A stretch of 64,000 nucleotides of DNA from Arcobacter sp. CECT 8983 (GCF_004118855.1 NZ_PDKF01000007.1:1-64000); one strand, 5' to 3'; counted from the stretch's first letter, positions 8,984 through 18,087 are shown. A program made the numbers and translations. Notes: generated from the sequence alone by a model not told the origin.

Positions 8984-10089
8984 AATTTCAATTTTTTAAA
9001 CTCTTTAATTAAAAATAACTGCCGTTGATAAATATATTTTTCTAAAATCTTTCTATCCCCAAAAGACAATTCATATATAAAAACTATTTTACTATAATCA
9101 TTATTGATTTCTTTAATTTTATGAACTAAAGCTTTGAAGGCTAATCTTTCTTTATGAACAATTATATTTTCAAAGGAAGCTTCATGTTCTGTTTTAAAAC
9201 CTATTACAATATCTACCTTATCTCCTAACCTTAACTTATTAGTTATATTTTTAGCAATAAAAGAAATAGAGGAAGAAGAAATAGACTCTACTTTATAACT
9301 ATATCTTTCACTATTAGCAAAAATTGATCCATTAAATGTCTCATCAGGATCGACTCGTACAGTTTTTCTATTCTTTGAACTAGTTTCAACTTGAACTAAA
9401 TCCTTTAAACAAACAATATTGCTAAGTTCATCATAGCTTTCAAGTTTAGCATTTAGAATTTTATTTTCAATATGTATTGTTGTCTTTTTTTCATATCTTA
9501 TAGCTTTTATCTGTACATTTTCTGTTTTTATTCTTATTCTATCTTTTTCAATATTTATAATAGAAGCATCGTGAATAAAAGGAATTCCTTTATAATGGTT
9601 AATTAGTTCAATTTTATTATTGTTTAGTTTAGAGTCATAAAGCTCTTTAAATAAATCATCTTCAATTGATTCTTCATCACTATTTTCTATCTTTTCAATT
9701 GAACACAATAAAGAAGAAATTAAAGTATCGTAGTTTACTGGTTTTTGTATAAACTCATTTATTCCAAGTTTTTTAAACTTCATTATATTCTCTTCATAAG
9801 CATGAGCAGATATTATCACTACTTGTGCATGAGGGCTAAATTCTAATAATTTTGCAATAAATTCATGTCCATCCATTTGAGGCATTGTTAAATCAGTTAA
9901 AACTAAATCTGGTAAACTTTTCTTAAAAATTTCTAAACCAACTAAACCATTGTCAGCTACATAAACTTCTTTAAAAAGTTTACCCACAAAATTTTTCATC
10001 TGCTTTTGAATATGCTTACTATCTTCTACTATTAAAACACTATATTCACTTGCTTTATTTTTTAGTTTCATTAATTCAGACAATTTCAC
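8980..10089 (-). CDS. Response regulator with PilZ-like C-terminal domain
   Basis: The 369-residue protein has a receiver domain (about 15-130: Glu22/Asp23, phospho-acceptor Asp66, Lys116). A stretch of about 80 residues (165-238) follows that resembles the YcgR-type N-terminal beta domain. Then comes a PilZ-like domain (about 239-350) with the arginine motif RKTVR (241-245) and, 24 residues on, ESISSSSISF in place of the usual DxSxxG. The Arg motif is the c-di-GMP-contacting part of PilZ; the second motif is degenerate. It overlaps the upstream kinase gene, so the pair is probably a cognate system. The start is ambiguous: GTG at 10089 touches the AAGGGG ribosome-binding site, while TTG at 10083 is better spaced. 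Confidence 0.8.
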   Translation of the reverse strand: MKLSELMKLKNKASEYSVLIVEDSKHIQKQMKNFVGKLFKEVYVADNGLVGLEIFKKSLPDLVLTDLTMPQMDGHEFIAKLLEFSPHAQVVIISAHAYEENIMKFKKLGINEFIQKPVNYDTLISSLLCSIEKIENSDEESIEDDLFKELYDSKLNNNKIELINHYKGIPFIHDASIINIEKDRIRIKTENVQIKAIRYEKKTTIHIENKILNAKLESYDELSNIVCLKDLVQVETSSKNRKTVRVDPDETFNGSIFANSERYSYKVESISSSSISFIAKNITNKLRLGDKVDIVIGFKTEHEASFENIIVHKERLAFKALVHKIKEINNDYSKIVFIYELSFGDRKILEKYIYQRQLFLIKEFKKLKF

Positions 10090-12619
10090 CCCTTAATACT
10101 ATTTCAAAGCAAGCACCAAAATTTTGATTATATGCTTTAATTTTACCTTCTAGATGTTTTTCTACAATAATCTTCGACATATAAAGCCCTAAACCTGTAC
10201 CCTCAAGCTCATCTTTTGTAGTAAAATATGGTTCGAAAATATTATTTATAATCTCTTCAGGTATTCCTCCTGCATTATCACATATTTTTATTATGATATT
10301 TTCACCATCTAAATACTCATAAACATCTATTCTTTTGTGCTCTATGTCTCTTTGAACTAAAACTTCTTTTGCATTTTTTAAAATATTTATAATTACTTGT
10401 AAAAACTCTTTTTCAAAACTATTAACTTTTTTACCTGATGTAAACTCTTTCTTTACTTCAATATTGTTATTTTCTAAAGTTTTACCCATAACAGAAATTG
10501 CATCTTTAAATACATCTTCTACAAAAAAGCTCTCTTTTTGTTTATTTGGTTTAAAAAAGTTCCTAAAATCTTCAATTGTTTGAGATAAGTATTGTGTTTG
10601 AGATATTATGTCTTGTGCATTTTCTTCTAATGCTTCTTTATCTATCATATCAAGATCTATATCCATTAAAATATTGTTTGCACTCATTGCTACAACAGAG
10701 ATTGGTTGTCTCCATTGATGAGCAATCATACTTATCATTTCACCCATTGCAGCATGTCTTGATTGTGCAATCATTAGTTCTTCTTTATCTTTTAATTCTT
10801 CTTGTAGTTTTAGCTCTTTTGTTATCTCTTGTTTGATTGCCATATAGTTAATGATTTTTTTATCTTTTTTAGAAAAAATTGGGAAAATTATAGCTCTTTC
10901 CCAAAACTCTTTTTTATTTTTACTGATATTTCTAAAAACTCCACTCCACGTTTTTCCAGAAGAGATTGTTTGCCATAAATTATCATATTCCTCTTCATCC
11001 ATAGTATCTGATTGTAAAACATCAATATTTTTACCTGTAATTTCAGAAAAACTATATCCACTTACTTTAGTAAAGTGAGAATTTACATACTCAACCTCAC
11101 CTTTTTTATTTGTAATAACAAAAGAGATAGGAGCTTGCTCTACTGCTTGTCGTAAAATAGAAAGTTCATTTTGGATCAATGCAAACTCAGTAATATCTTG
11201 AATAGTACCTATTACAAGATGAACTTCTTTACTTTTATCTTTTTTAAACTCTATATTACAATTAACATGTCTTACTTCTTTATCTGATTGTCTTATGATT
11301 CTATACTCTGTTCGATATCCTCTTTTTTTGTATTTACCTAAAAAGAATCTTTTTACCACATTTTCTCTATCTTCTTCATGGGTAAAGTTTTTAACTAAAT
11401 CTTCAAGGGTGATTTTTGTTTCATTGGCTAAACCAAAAACAGATTTAATATTTTTTGATAGAGTTAAAGTATTAGTTTTAAAGTCATATCTAAAGTGCCC
11501 TAAATTTGACATTTTCTCAGCTTTTAGAAGATTTTTCTCACTTGTCTTTAAATTAACTTCTAACTCTTTTTGCTTTGTAATATCAGTATGAAAACCAACC
11601 ATTCTAATTGCATTTCCATTTTTATCAAAGATAGTCTTACCTCTATCTAAAATCCAAACCCAATGCCCATCTTTATGTTTTAATCTATGTACATTTTCAT
11701 AATATGTAGTTCTTCCTCTATGATTTGCTTTTATATCACTTATAGCTGATTCTATGTCGTCAGGATGAACTAGCTTTTTCCATGTTTCTAATGAATTTGC
11801 TAATTCATTTTCTTTATAACCAAGCATCCCTTTCCATATTTTTGAAAAATAGACTTTATTTGAACTTAAATCCCAATCCCACAAACCATCATTTGAACCA
11901 TTTATTGCATGCTCATATCTTTGTGATAATACTCTATTCTTATCTGAGATTCTCATTATTATTCTATGTTTTTTATAAATATTATTTACAAAATAAATCA
12001 ATACTAAAAATACTATTAAAGAAATAAAGAAACTAAATAACATATAGTAATCTCTTTTTTTATTTGCATTTATATAGAACTCTTGATAATCGCTTGTATT
12101 TAAAGTAACTCTAATTCCACCTCTTATATCTCCAATTTTATATCCTTGAGAAGAGTGGCAATCTAAACATGCTCTTGTTACAGTCAATGAAGCCATATAT
12201 TTTAATTTATTTCTATTTTTGTTAAATTCAAAAAACTCTGTTTTATCTTTCTTTTCAAACTCTTTTAAAACTTTCTTCTCAAAATAATTAGGTTTATTTC
12301 CTTCATTACTTGGGTTTAAACTAGTTATCTTATAACTTTGAATATTGCTTCTACTTGAAAGGTCAAAAATCTGTTTTGTCATACTTATAGGACTAATTAT
12401 TGAATAATCTTCATCTTCTTTAATGTAAACCCCATTATTTGTTGTATTCCACATTTTAATTGTAAGAAAACTAGTAAAACTATTTCTTGCTTCTTTTAAT
12501 ATATTATTTTCATAAATTTTGATTTGATTTGATATTGAAAAGTTTATATAATAAACTTGTAAAAGAAAAGCAAATATAACAACAGTAATAGTAAGTAAAA
12601 CAGCTTTAGTTTGATTCAT
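10076..12619 (-). CDS. Membrane histidine kinase with periplasmic CxxCH (haem) sensor and PAS domains
   Basis: The 847-residue protein has a first membrane helix (about 7-26) and a periplasmic domain (30-190) with CLDCH at 151-155, the c-type haem attachment motif of the DUF3365/Tll0287-like sensor family. A second helix (about 192-214) leads to three PAS/PAC repeats (roughly 225-350, 360-480, 485-610). The HQWRQPI kinase box and the ATPase domain (DNAGGI, GTGLG) complete it. A covalently bound haem would suit sensing of redox state, oxygen or NO; this is inferred from the family. The gene overlaps the receiver-PilZ gene by 14 bases, so that regulator is the likely partner. Confidence 0.88.
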   Translation of the reverse strand: MNQTKAVLLTITVVIFAFLLQVYYINFSISNQIKIYENNILKEARNSFTSFLTIKMWNTTNNGVYIKEDEDYSIISPISMTKQIFDLSSRSNIQSYKITSLNPSNEGNKPNYFEKKVLKEFEKKDKTEFFEFNKNRNKLKYMASLTVTRACLDCHSSQGYKIGDIRGGIRVTLNTSDYQEFYINANKKRDYYMLFSFFISLIVFLVLIYFVNNIYKKHRIIMRISDKNRVLSQRYEHAINGSNDGLWDWDLSSNKVYFSKIWKGMLGYKENELANSLETWKKLVHPDDIESAISDIKANHRGRTTYYENVHRLKHKDGHWVWILDRGKTIFDKNGNAIRMVGFHTDITKQKELEVNLKTSEKNLLKAEKMSNLGHFRYDFKTNTLTLSKNIKSVFGLANETKITLEDLVKNFTHEEDRENVVKRFFLGKYKKRGYRTEYRIIRQSDKEVRHVNCNIEFKKDKSKEVHLVIGTIQDITEFALIQNELSILRQAVEQAPISFVITNKKGEVEYVNSHFTKVSGYSFSEITGKNIDVLQSDTMDEEEYDNLWQTISSGKTWSGVFRNISKNKKEFWERAIIFPIFSKKDKKIINYMAIKQEITKELKLQEELKDKEELMIAQSRHAAMGEMISMIAHQWRQPISVVAMSANNILMDIDLDMIDKEALEENAQDIISQTQYLSQTIEDFRNFFKPNKQKESFFVEDVFKDAISVMGKTLENNNIEVKKEFTSGKKVNSFEKEFLQVIINILKNAKEVLVQRDIEHKRIDVYEYLDGENIIIKICDNAGGIPEEIINNIFEPYFTTKDELEGTGLGLYMSKIIVEKHLEGKIKAYNQNFGACFEIVLRGEIV

Positions 12620-12792
12620 TATTCTCTTCTTGCTAATAAAATATCATCATTATATATAACTTTATTAATATTCTATCTTATTAATATTTAATTTTTTTTT
12701 TACAATCAGCTTACATACTAAATTAAACAATTATAATATTTATCCTTTATTAGTTAAAATAAATCTAATATTTATAAAGGAGGAGTTTGGAT

Positions 12793-14784
12793 TTGAAAAA
12801 AATAGCCTATCTTATAATTCCTCTAATAATATCTTTACTTCAAGCAAAAAATATATTAACTAATGAAGAAATATCATTTTTAAAAGAACATAAAGAACTA
12901 AAAGTTTGTATTGATCCAAATTGGATGCCTTTAGAAAAAAATGAAAAAGGTAAACATGTAGGTATGACTGCTGATTATTTAAGACTGTTAGAAAAAAGTC
13001 TTAATATAAAAATGACAATGGTTCCAACAAAAACTTGGATTGAATCATTAGAACTAGGGAAAAATAAAAAATGTGATATTTTTTCCCTTGTAATGCCTAC
13101 AAAAGAAAGAAAATTGTATTTAAATTTCACTAAACCTTATTTAGAAATTCCTTTAGTACTTGCAACAAAAGAGAGTGAAGTTTTTATTGATGACATAACA
13201 AAAGTAAAAAAAACAATGGGTATTGTTAAAGGCTATGCATATGCAGAAATTTTAAAAGAGAAATATCCAAGCTTAGATTTAGTTTATGTTAAAAATATTG
13301 AAGATGGCTTAAAAAAAGTTGACCAAAACAAGCTTTTTGGTTTTATAGGTACTTTCCCAACAGTGGGATATAATATACAAAAAAAATATGTAGGAAACTT
13401 AAAAATAGTAGGGAAATTCCAGCAAAAATGGGACCTAGGCATTGGTGTAAGAAAAGATTATCCCATTTTAGTTGAAATATTCAACAAAGCTATTAACAAT
13501 ATTAAATATGAAGAACACCAAGAAATTTTAAATAAATGGCTGTCAATTAAATATGAAAAAATAACCTATAAATATCTATTTGAAATAATTTTAGTTTTCT
13601 TTTTTGTTTTAGGAATAATTATCTTTGTAAATAGAAAATTATCAAATGAAATCAAAAAAAGAAAAAGAGTAGAAAGTCACTTGAAACGTGTTATTCAAGG
13701 AGCTAAGCTTGGTACTTGGACTTGGAATATAAAAGAAGATAGAAATATTATAAATAATAGATTAACTGAGATTATTGGATATTCAAAAGAGGAGTTAAGC
13801 AATAAAAATCACCTTTCTTTTATTCTAGAAGAAGACAGACCTTTAGTAGATAAAGCTCTTGAAGAGCACATAAAGGGAAATCAACCTTATGAAGTGTGCT
13901 TTAGAATGAAAGCAAAAGATGGTTCTATAAAATGGATTTTATCCAATGGAAGTATTGTAAAAAAAGATAAAGATGGTAATCCAATAATTATGGCAGGTAT
14001 TTATCAAGATGTCACAGAAAGTAAAAAACTTGAACTTGAATTAAAAAGACAAAATGAATTTATTGTTCAACAATCAAGACAAGCAGCAATGGGTGAAATG
14101 TTAGAAAATATTGCCCACCAATGGAGGCAACCTCTTTCTATAATTACTACTTCTGCAAGTGGAGTTAAAATAAAAAGTGAACTTTCAGATTTAAATCAAG
14201 AACAACTATTTGAATTTATGGATCAAATAATTAAAGGTGGAATGTATTTATCTCAAACAATAGAGGATTTTAGAAACTTCTTTAAAAAAGACAAAAAAGC
14301 TACAAATATTCAATCAACTATTCTAATAGAGAAGTCTCTTCAATTTTTAAAATCAAAAATTAACAATAGAGAAATTGAAGTAATAACAGATATTCAAGTA
14401 GAAGAGTTAAGAGTATATGAAAATGAATTTATACAAGCATTAATTAATATCTTTAGTAATGCAATAGATGCCTTGGAAAAAGTAGAAAACAAAAAATATA
14501 TTTTTATAACTATTAAAGAGAGTAAAAATAATTATATTATTGAAATAAAAGATAGTGCAAAAGGTATTGAAGATAAAATATTACCAAGAATTTTTGATCC
14601 ATACTTTACAACTAAACACCAAAGCCAAGGTACTGGAATTGGACTTTATATGACTAAAGAAATTATCGAAAAGCATTTTTTAGGTAAAATAGAAGTTAAA
14701 AATGAAGATTTTAATTATCAAGAAATAGCATTAAAAGGAGCTTGTTTTAAAATCAAAATTCCAAAAATGGTTAAAGATTTATGA
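12793..14784 (+). CDS. Histidine kinase with periplasmic solute-binding (SBP_bac_3) sensor and PAS domain
   Basis: The protein has a signal/anchor helix and a family-3 solute-binding domain (about 25-250, beginning LKVCIDPNWMPLE), as in BvgS-type sensors. A membrane helix (about 260-282), one PAS/PAC domain (about 295-415), the HQWRQPL box and an ATPase domain (GTGIG) follow. The bound ligand is probably a small polar molecule, perhaps an amino acid. A TTG at 12787 is possible, but the strong AAAGGAGGAG at 12776-12785 is spaced correctly only for the TTG at 12793, which gives MKKIAYLI. It ends in an ATGA overlap with a small membrane-protein gene. Confidence 0.88.
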   Translation: MKKIAYLIIPLIISLLQAKNILTNEEISFLKEHKELKVCIDPNWMPLEKNEKGKHVGMTADYLRLLEKSLNIKMTMVPTKTWIESLELGKNKKCDIFSLVMPTKERKLYLNFTKPYLEIPLVLATKESEVFIDDITKVKKTMGIVKGYAYAEILKEKYPSLDLVYVKNIEDGLKKVDQNKLFGFIGTFPTVGYNIQKKYVGNLKIVGKFQQKWDLGIGVRKDYPILVEIFNKAINNIKYEEHQEILNKWLSIKYEKITYKYLFEIILVFFFVLGIIIFVNRKLSNEIKKRKRVESHLKRVIQGAKLGTWTWNIKEDRNIINNRLTEIIGYSKEELSNKNHLSFILEEDRPLVDKALEEHIKGNQPYEVCFRMKAKDGSIKWILSNGSIVKKDKDGNPIIMAGIYQDVTESKKLELELKRQNEFIVQQSRQAAMGEMLENIAHQWRQPLSIITTSASGVKIKSELSDLNQEQLFEFMDQIIKGGMYLSQTIEDFRNFFKKDKKATNIQSTILIEKSLQFLKSKINNREIEVITDIQVEELRVYENEFIQALINIFSNAIDALEKVENKKYIFITIKESKNNYIIEIKDSAKGIEDKILPRIFDPYFTTKHQSQGTGIGLYMTKEIIEKHFLGKIEVKNEDFNYQEIALKGACFKIKIPKMVKDL

Positions 14785-15089
14785 AAAAACTATTAAAAAT
14801 CACTCTTGTAGCTGCTATACTAGGTGCATTATTTAGTTATGGCACACTGAAATTCCTATATTATAAAATGGAACAAGAACTTATTACATATTTAGTTCTA
14901 AATGAAGAAGCAAAAAAACTTCAAGATATATATGCATTATGCAATGGATTATTAACTACAAATCCAAGTAATGAAAATTTATTAAGTTGCAATAGTATTG
15001 TATCAAAAGTAGATAAGCTATCTATACAAATAGAAGAAAAATGTCCATATATAAGTTTTTATACAACATATATAAATAAATTAGAATAA
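14781..15089 (+). CDS. Small single-pass membrane protein coupled to the solute-binding kinase
   Basis: This 102-residue protein is not recognised. It has one N-terminal hydrophobic helix (about 5-27) and a short helical domain beyond it with three cysteines (CNG, CNS and CPY). The positive N-terminus suggests the C-terminal part is periplasmic, where Cys pairs could form a disulfide. Its ATG overlaps the kinase stop codon, so the two are translated together; a role as an accessory to that sensor is inferred only from this. A strong terminator follows directly. Confidence 0.7.
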   Translation: MKKLLKITLVAAILGALFSYGTLKFLYYKMEQELITYLVLNEEAKKLQDIYALCNGLLTTNPSNENLLSCNSIVSKVDKLSIQIEEKCPYISFYTTYINKLE

Positions 15090-15138
15090 AAAAAGGAAAC
15101 CCTATAAGGTATTATTATAATACCAAGATTTCCTTTTT
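15087..15138 (+). terminator. Nested-stem rho-independent terminator
   Basis: The arm AAAAGGAAA (15091-15099) pairs with TTTCCTTTT (15129-15137), and inside it GGTATTA (15108-15114) pairs with TAATACC (15118-15124). A short T run closes it. It ends the kinase-small-protein operon. Confidence 0.75.
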
Positions 15139-15280
15139 AGATATGCATGAAATTAATCTTTGTAAGATTACTCCCTTTTTTCTGAAAAAATACTTAATTT
15201 AACATAAGATTTACTTATAACTAAAACAGTCTTAATAATTTTTATTATTCTTATAGTAATAATAATTTTAAATTATAAAG

Positions 15281-15318
15281 TAATTTTGATTTATTTTGAA
15301 ATGTAATTTTGATATAAT
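15281..15318 (+). promoter_or_regulatory. Promoter with direct repeats for an apparently leaderless Hpt-like gene
   Basis: TATAAT lies at 15313-15318, only 6 bases before the ATG at 15325, and no ribosome-binding site is visible. Transcription would therefore begin at or near the start codon. The 10-base sequence TAATTTTGAT occurs at 15281-15290 and again at 15304-15313, 23 bases apart, and could be a regulator site. The rest of the interval 15139-15280 is AT-rich with no gene seen. Confidence 0.45.
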
Positions 15319-15324
15319 AACTTT

Positions 15325-15855
15325 ATGAATAAAAAATACATCAATAAAGAATTAGCACTAAAATATTTAGACTATGATATAAAATTGTATAAAAATATTC
15401 TAGAAGGTTTTAAAGAACAATATTATAATCTAGATTTTTTAAAGCTTGAAGATTCTACTTTTTTTAAAGAAGTTCATCAATTGAAATCAATAAGTAAAAA
15501 TATTGGAGCAAATGAACTTTTCAAACTTGCTGATCATATGAACAAAAATAAAACTAGAAAAGATGAAATTTTGCTTCAAGAAACTTTGTTAAAAGTATTA
15601 AAAGAAATAGATGAACTATCCTTTATAGATATAAATAATACAACAAACACTACAGGTGAAACCTATTCAAAAAAAGCTCTTATAGAAGAAATTTTAAATG
15701 GAGCAATAAAAAATCGTCCTAAAAAAGTCGAAGAACCACTTGAAAAATTAAAACAAATGCAAAACCTTACAAAAGAAGAGAAACTTTTAGTCTCAAAGCT
15801 AGATAAAGAAATTAAAGTATATAATTTTAGGAACATTGTAAATATTCTTTCATAA
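15325..15855 (+). CDS. Hpt-like phosphotransfer protein
   Basis: The 176-residue protein has an all-helical N-terminal domain (about 1-100) with the segment HQLKSISKNIGANEL. This matches the Hpt consensus HxLKGxxxxxGA around the phosphorylated histidine (about His50), with Ser in place of the usual Gly. The C-terminal half is a charged helical region without recognised family. It lies 10 bases before the receiver-kinase gene, so it probably relays phosphate with that protein or with other receivers in this block. The assignment rests on this one motif and the context. Confidence 0.65.
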   Translation: MNKKYINKELALKYLDYDIKLYKNILEGFKEQYYNLDFLKLEDSTFFKEVHQLKSISKNIGANELFKLADHMNKNKTRKDEILLQETLLKVLKEIDELSFIDINNTTNTTGETYSKKALIEEILNGAIKNRPKKVEEPLEKLKQMQNLTKEEKLLVSKLDKEIKVYNFRNIVNILS

Positions 15856-15865
15856 TAGGGGAAGT

Positions 15866-16981
15866 ATGACTAAACCTTTAATTCTTATCGTAGATGATAA
15901 CCAAGCAAACATAAAAATACTTGTTGAATTCCTTTCAAAGGACTATGAAGTCATTGTATCAATGACAGGAACAGAAGCACTAGAAATAATAGATAAAGAA
16001 GAAATAGATCTTGTATTATTAGATATTTTCATGCCTGATATGAACGGTTTTGAAGTATGTGAAAAAGTTTATGAAAAGCATGAGATGTATGATATTCCTA
16101 TCATTTTTGTAACTGCAAGTAGCAATGATGATGATGTTGAAAGAGGTTTTAATCTAGGAGCCGTAGATTATGTTACAAAACCTTTTAGAAAAGTAGAGAT
16201 TTTATCTAGAGTAAGAACTCATATTCTTTTAAAAGATTATAAAAATAATTTAGAAGAAAAAGTAAAAGAAGAGATTGAAAAAAATAGATTAAAAGAAAAA
16301 ATTATGTTTCACCAATCAAAACTTGTAAGTATTGGAGAAATGACAAATAGTATTGCCCACCAATGGAGACAACCTCTAAACTCTATTAATTCTGCAGTTA
16401 TGGGAATTGATACTTGTATGATGAGAAATAATATAAAAAATATAGAGATAAATGAAAAACTTGAAGAGATAGAAGTTCAAACTCATTATATGTCTAGAAC
16501 AATTGAAGATTTTAGTAACTTTTTAAATCCTAACAAACAAAAAGGAGAAAATGATTTAAAAGAGATTGTTAGGAAAACTCTTACAATTATTCATACAAAG
16601 TTTTCTAAAAATAGTATTCATTGTGAAATAATAGAAAAAAATAAATCAATAGTCTCTTGTACAGAAGGAGAGATCATTCAAGTATTGATTGTTATATTAA
16701 ATAATGCAGTAGATGCATTAAAAGAAAATAAAATAGCAAATCCAAAAGTAACTATAGAAATTGATACAAATAAAATAAGTATTATAGATAATGCAGGTGG
16801 AATAAAAAAGGATAATCTCAACAATATATTCTTACCGTATTTTACTACTAAAAAAACAGATGAAGGTCTTGGAATTGGACTTCATTTAGCAAAGTCTATT
16901 ATAGAAGAATCTAATAATGGTAAACTTTCAGTAGAAAATGTTGATTGTGGTGCTAAGTTTGAGATAAGTTTTAATAGATAG
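15866..16981 (+). CDS. Receiver-histidine kinase hybrid, HQWRQP type
   Basis: The 371-residue soluble protein begins with a receiver domain (about 3-125: VDDN acidic pair, phospho-acceptor Asp in VLLDIFMP, VTKP lysine). A coiled coil (about 128-150) leads to the HQWRQPL box and an ATPase domain (DNAGGI, GLGIG). A receiver placed before the kinase core suggests the kinase is controlled by phosphorylation from another kinase or by the Hpt-like protein encoded 10 bases upstream. The ribosome-binding site GGGGAAG supports the start. The stop codon lies directly before the convergent tRNA-Leu gene. Confidence 0.9.
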   Translation: MTKPLILIVDDNQANIKILVEFLSKDYEVIVSMTGTEALEIIDKEEIDLVLLDIFMPDMNGFEVCEKVYEKHEMYDIPIIFVTASSNDDDVERGFNLGAVDYVTKPFRKVEILSRVRTHILLKDYKNNLEEKVKEEIEKNRLKEKIMFHQSKLVSIGEMTNSIAHQWRQPLNSINSAVMGIDTCMMRNNIKNIEINEKLEEIEVQTHYMSRTIEDFSNFLNPNKQKGENDLKEIVRKTLTIIHTKFSKNSIHCEIIEKNKSIVSCTEGEIIQVLIVILNNAVDALKENKIANPKVTIEIDTNKISIIDNAGGIKKDNLNNIFLPYFTTKKTDEGLGIGLHLAKSIIEESNNGKLSVENVDCGAKFEISFNR

Positions 16982-17068
16982 TGGTGCGAATGGTGAGAAT
17001 CGAACTCACACTCCGAAACCGGAATGGGATTTTAAGTCCCACGCGTCTACCTATTCCGCCACACTCGC
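16982..17068 (-). tRNA. tRNA-Leu (anticodon TAA), copy 1
   Basis: On the minus strand the acceptor arm GCGAGTG pairs with CATTCGC (one G-T), followed by A-CCA encoded in the gene. The anticodon loop CTTAAAA gives TAA, for UUA codons. A class II long variable arm is present. The gene is identical to the copy at 18304-18390. Confidence 0.96.
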
Positions 17069-17080
17069 ACTTCTATATAA

Positions 17081-17156
17081 TGGAGGAGGTAGCCGGACTC
17101 GAACCGACGCATACAGGATTTGCAATCCCGGGCATTACCAACTTTGCTATACCTCC
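17081..17156 (-). tRNA. tRNA-Cys (anticodon GCA)
   Basis: The acceptor GGAGGTA pairs with TACCTCC, followed by T-CCA encoded in the gene. The anticodon loop TTGCAAA gives GCA, and the T-loop GTTCGAGTC is standard. It lies 12 bases upstream of tRNA-Leu copy 1 in the direction of transcription and is probably co-transcribed with it. Confidence 0.96.
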
Positions 17157-17199
17157 ACAAAATGGAACGAAATTATATCAAAAATAACTTAATTTTTTT

Positions 17200-18087
17200 T
17201 TAATCTTTTTTCTTTCTTTCTACTTTAATTAAATATACCCCAGAAAGAATTACAATTATTGCCCCAAGTATTGTTAAATTATCAGGTATATCATTAAAAA
17301 TAATCCATCCTAATAATGTTGCACTAATAATTTCTAAATATTGAAAAGAAGCTAATAAACTTGCATTAGCATAATATAAAGCATTTGATACAAGAAGTTG
17401 GCTAGCTATTGTGACTACTGCTAATAAAAAAACTAACCACCATAAAGAATGGTCTATTTTATTAAAAGCAATAATCGCAAAATCAGAACCTTGAGTAGAT
17501 AAAAGAACTATAGAAATAAAAATAGAAGCTACAATACCTATCCAAAAATGCATGGTAAAACTATCTTTAATATCTTTTGAAACTCTAATTGTCATAAGAT
17601 AAAGAGCATAAAATAAAGCAGCTAAAATTGGTAAAATAGCTGCTGTTCCATATGCTGACCAGTTAGGTCTTATAATAATCATTGTTCCAATAAGCCCAAT
17701 AATTAAAACAATAATTAAGCTTTTAGTAATTTTTTCTTTTAAAAATATAATAGATAAAAAAGTCAAAATCAAAGGTTCTATAAAAAATAAGGCAATATTA
17801 TTTGCCAAAGGTAAATATACTAAACCCCAGAAAATCAGAAACATACAAGAAGAAATAAAAAAAGCTAAATAAAGATAAATCATTTTAAATGCTGCAATTT
17901 TTTTTCTTAAAATTTTTGCTAAAAAATATATTAAAATAGCTTGTAATAAAAATCTGAAAAAAGTAATTTGCATAGGAGAATATGTACTAGAAAGCCATTT
18001 CCCAATTGCATCTGAAAAAGGAATAACAAATACTGCAATAAGCATAAAAATCATTCCTTTTTGATTATTCGTTATTGAACTATTCAA
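17200..18087 (-). CDS. EamA/DMT-family inner membrane transporter
   Basis: The 295-residue protein has about ten membrane helices in two EamA repeats (about 10-140 and 150-290). Typical features are the loop LPLANNIALFFIEPLI in the first repeat and the conserved YLE/Gly pattern in the second. Members export or import small metabolites such as amino acids or carboxylates; the substrate cannot be told from sequence. The start is TTG at 18085-18087 with AAGGAG about 9 bases before it. It lies between two tRNA pairs on the same strand and may be read through from the tRNA promoter at 18438-18466. Confidence 0.85.
   Translation of the reverse strand: MNSSITNNQKGMIFMLIAVFVIPFSDAIGKWLSSTYSPMQITFFRFLLQAILIYFLAKILRKKIAAFKMIYLYLAFFISSCMFLIFWGLVYLPLANNIALFFIEPLILTFLSIIFLKEKITKSLIIVLIIGLIGTMIIIRPNWSAYGTAAILPILAALFYALYLMTIRVSKDIKDSFTMHFWIGIVASIFISIVLLSTQGSDFAIIAFNKIDHSLWWLVFLLAVVTIASQLLVSNALYYANASLLASFQYLEIISATLLGWIIFNDIPDNLTILGAIIVILSGVYLIKVERKKKD

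Noticed and set aside
16981-17187. Plus-strand open frame over the tRNA-Leu and tRNA-Cys genes
   Set aside because: It is a translation of the reverse strand of two tRNA genes; the same false peptide appears over the second tRNA-Leu at 18303.
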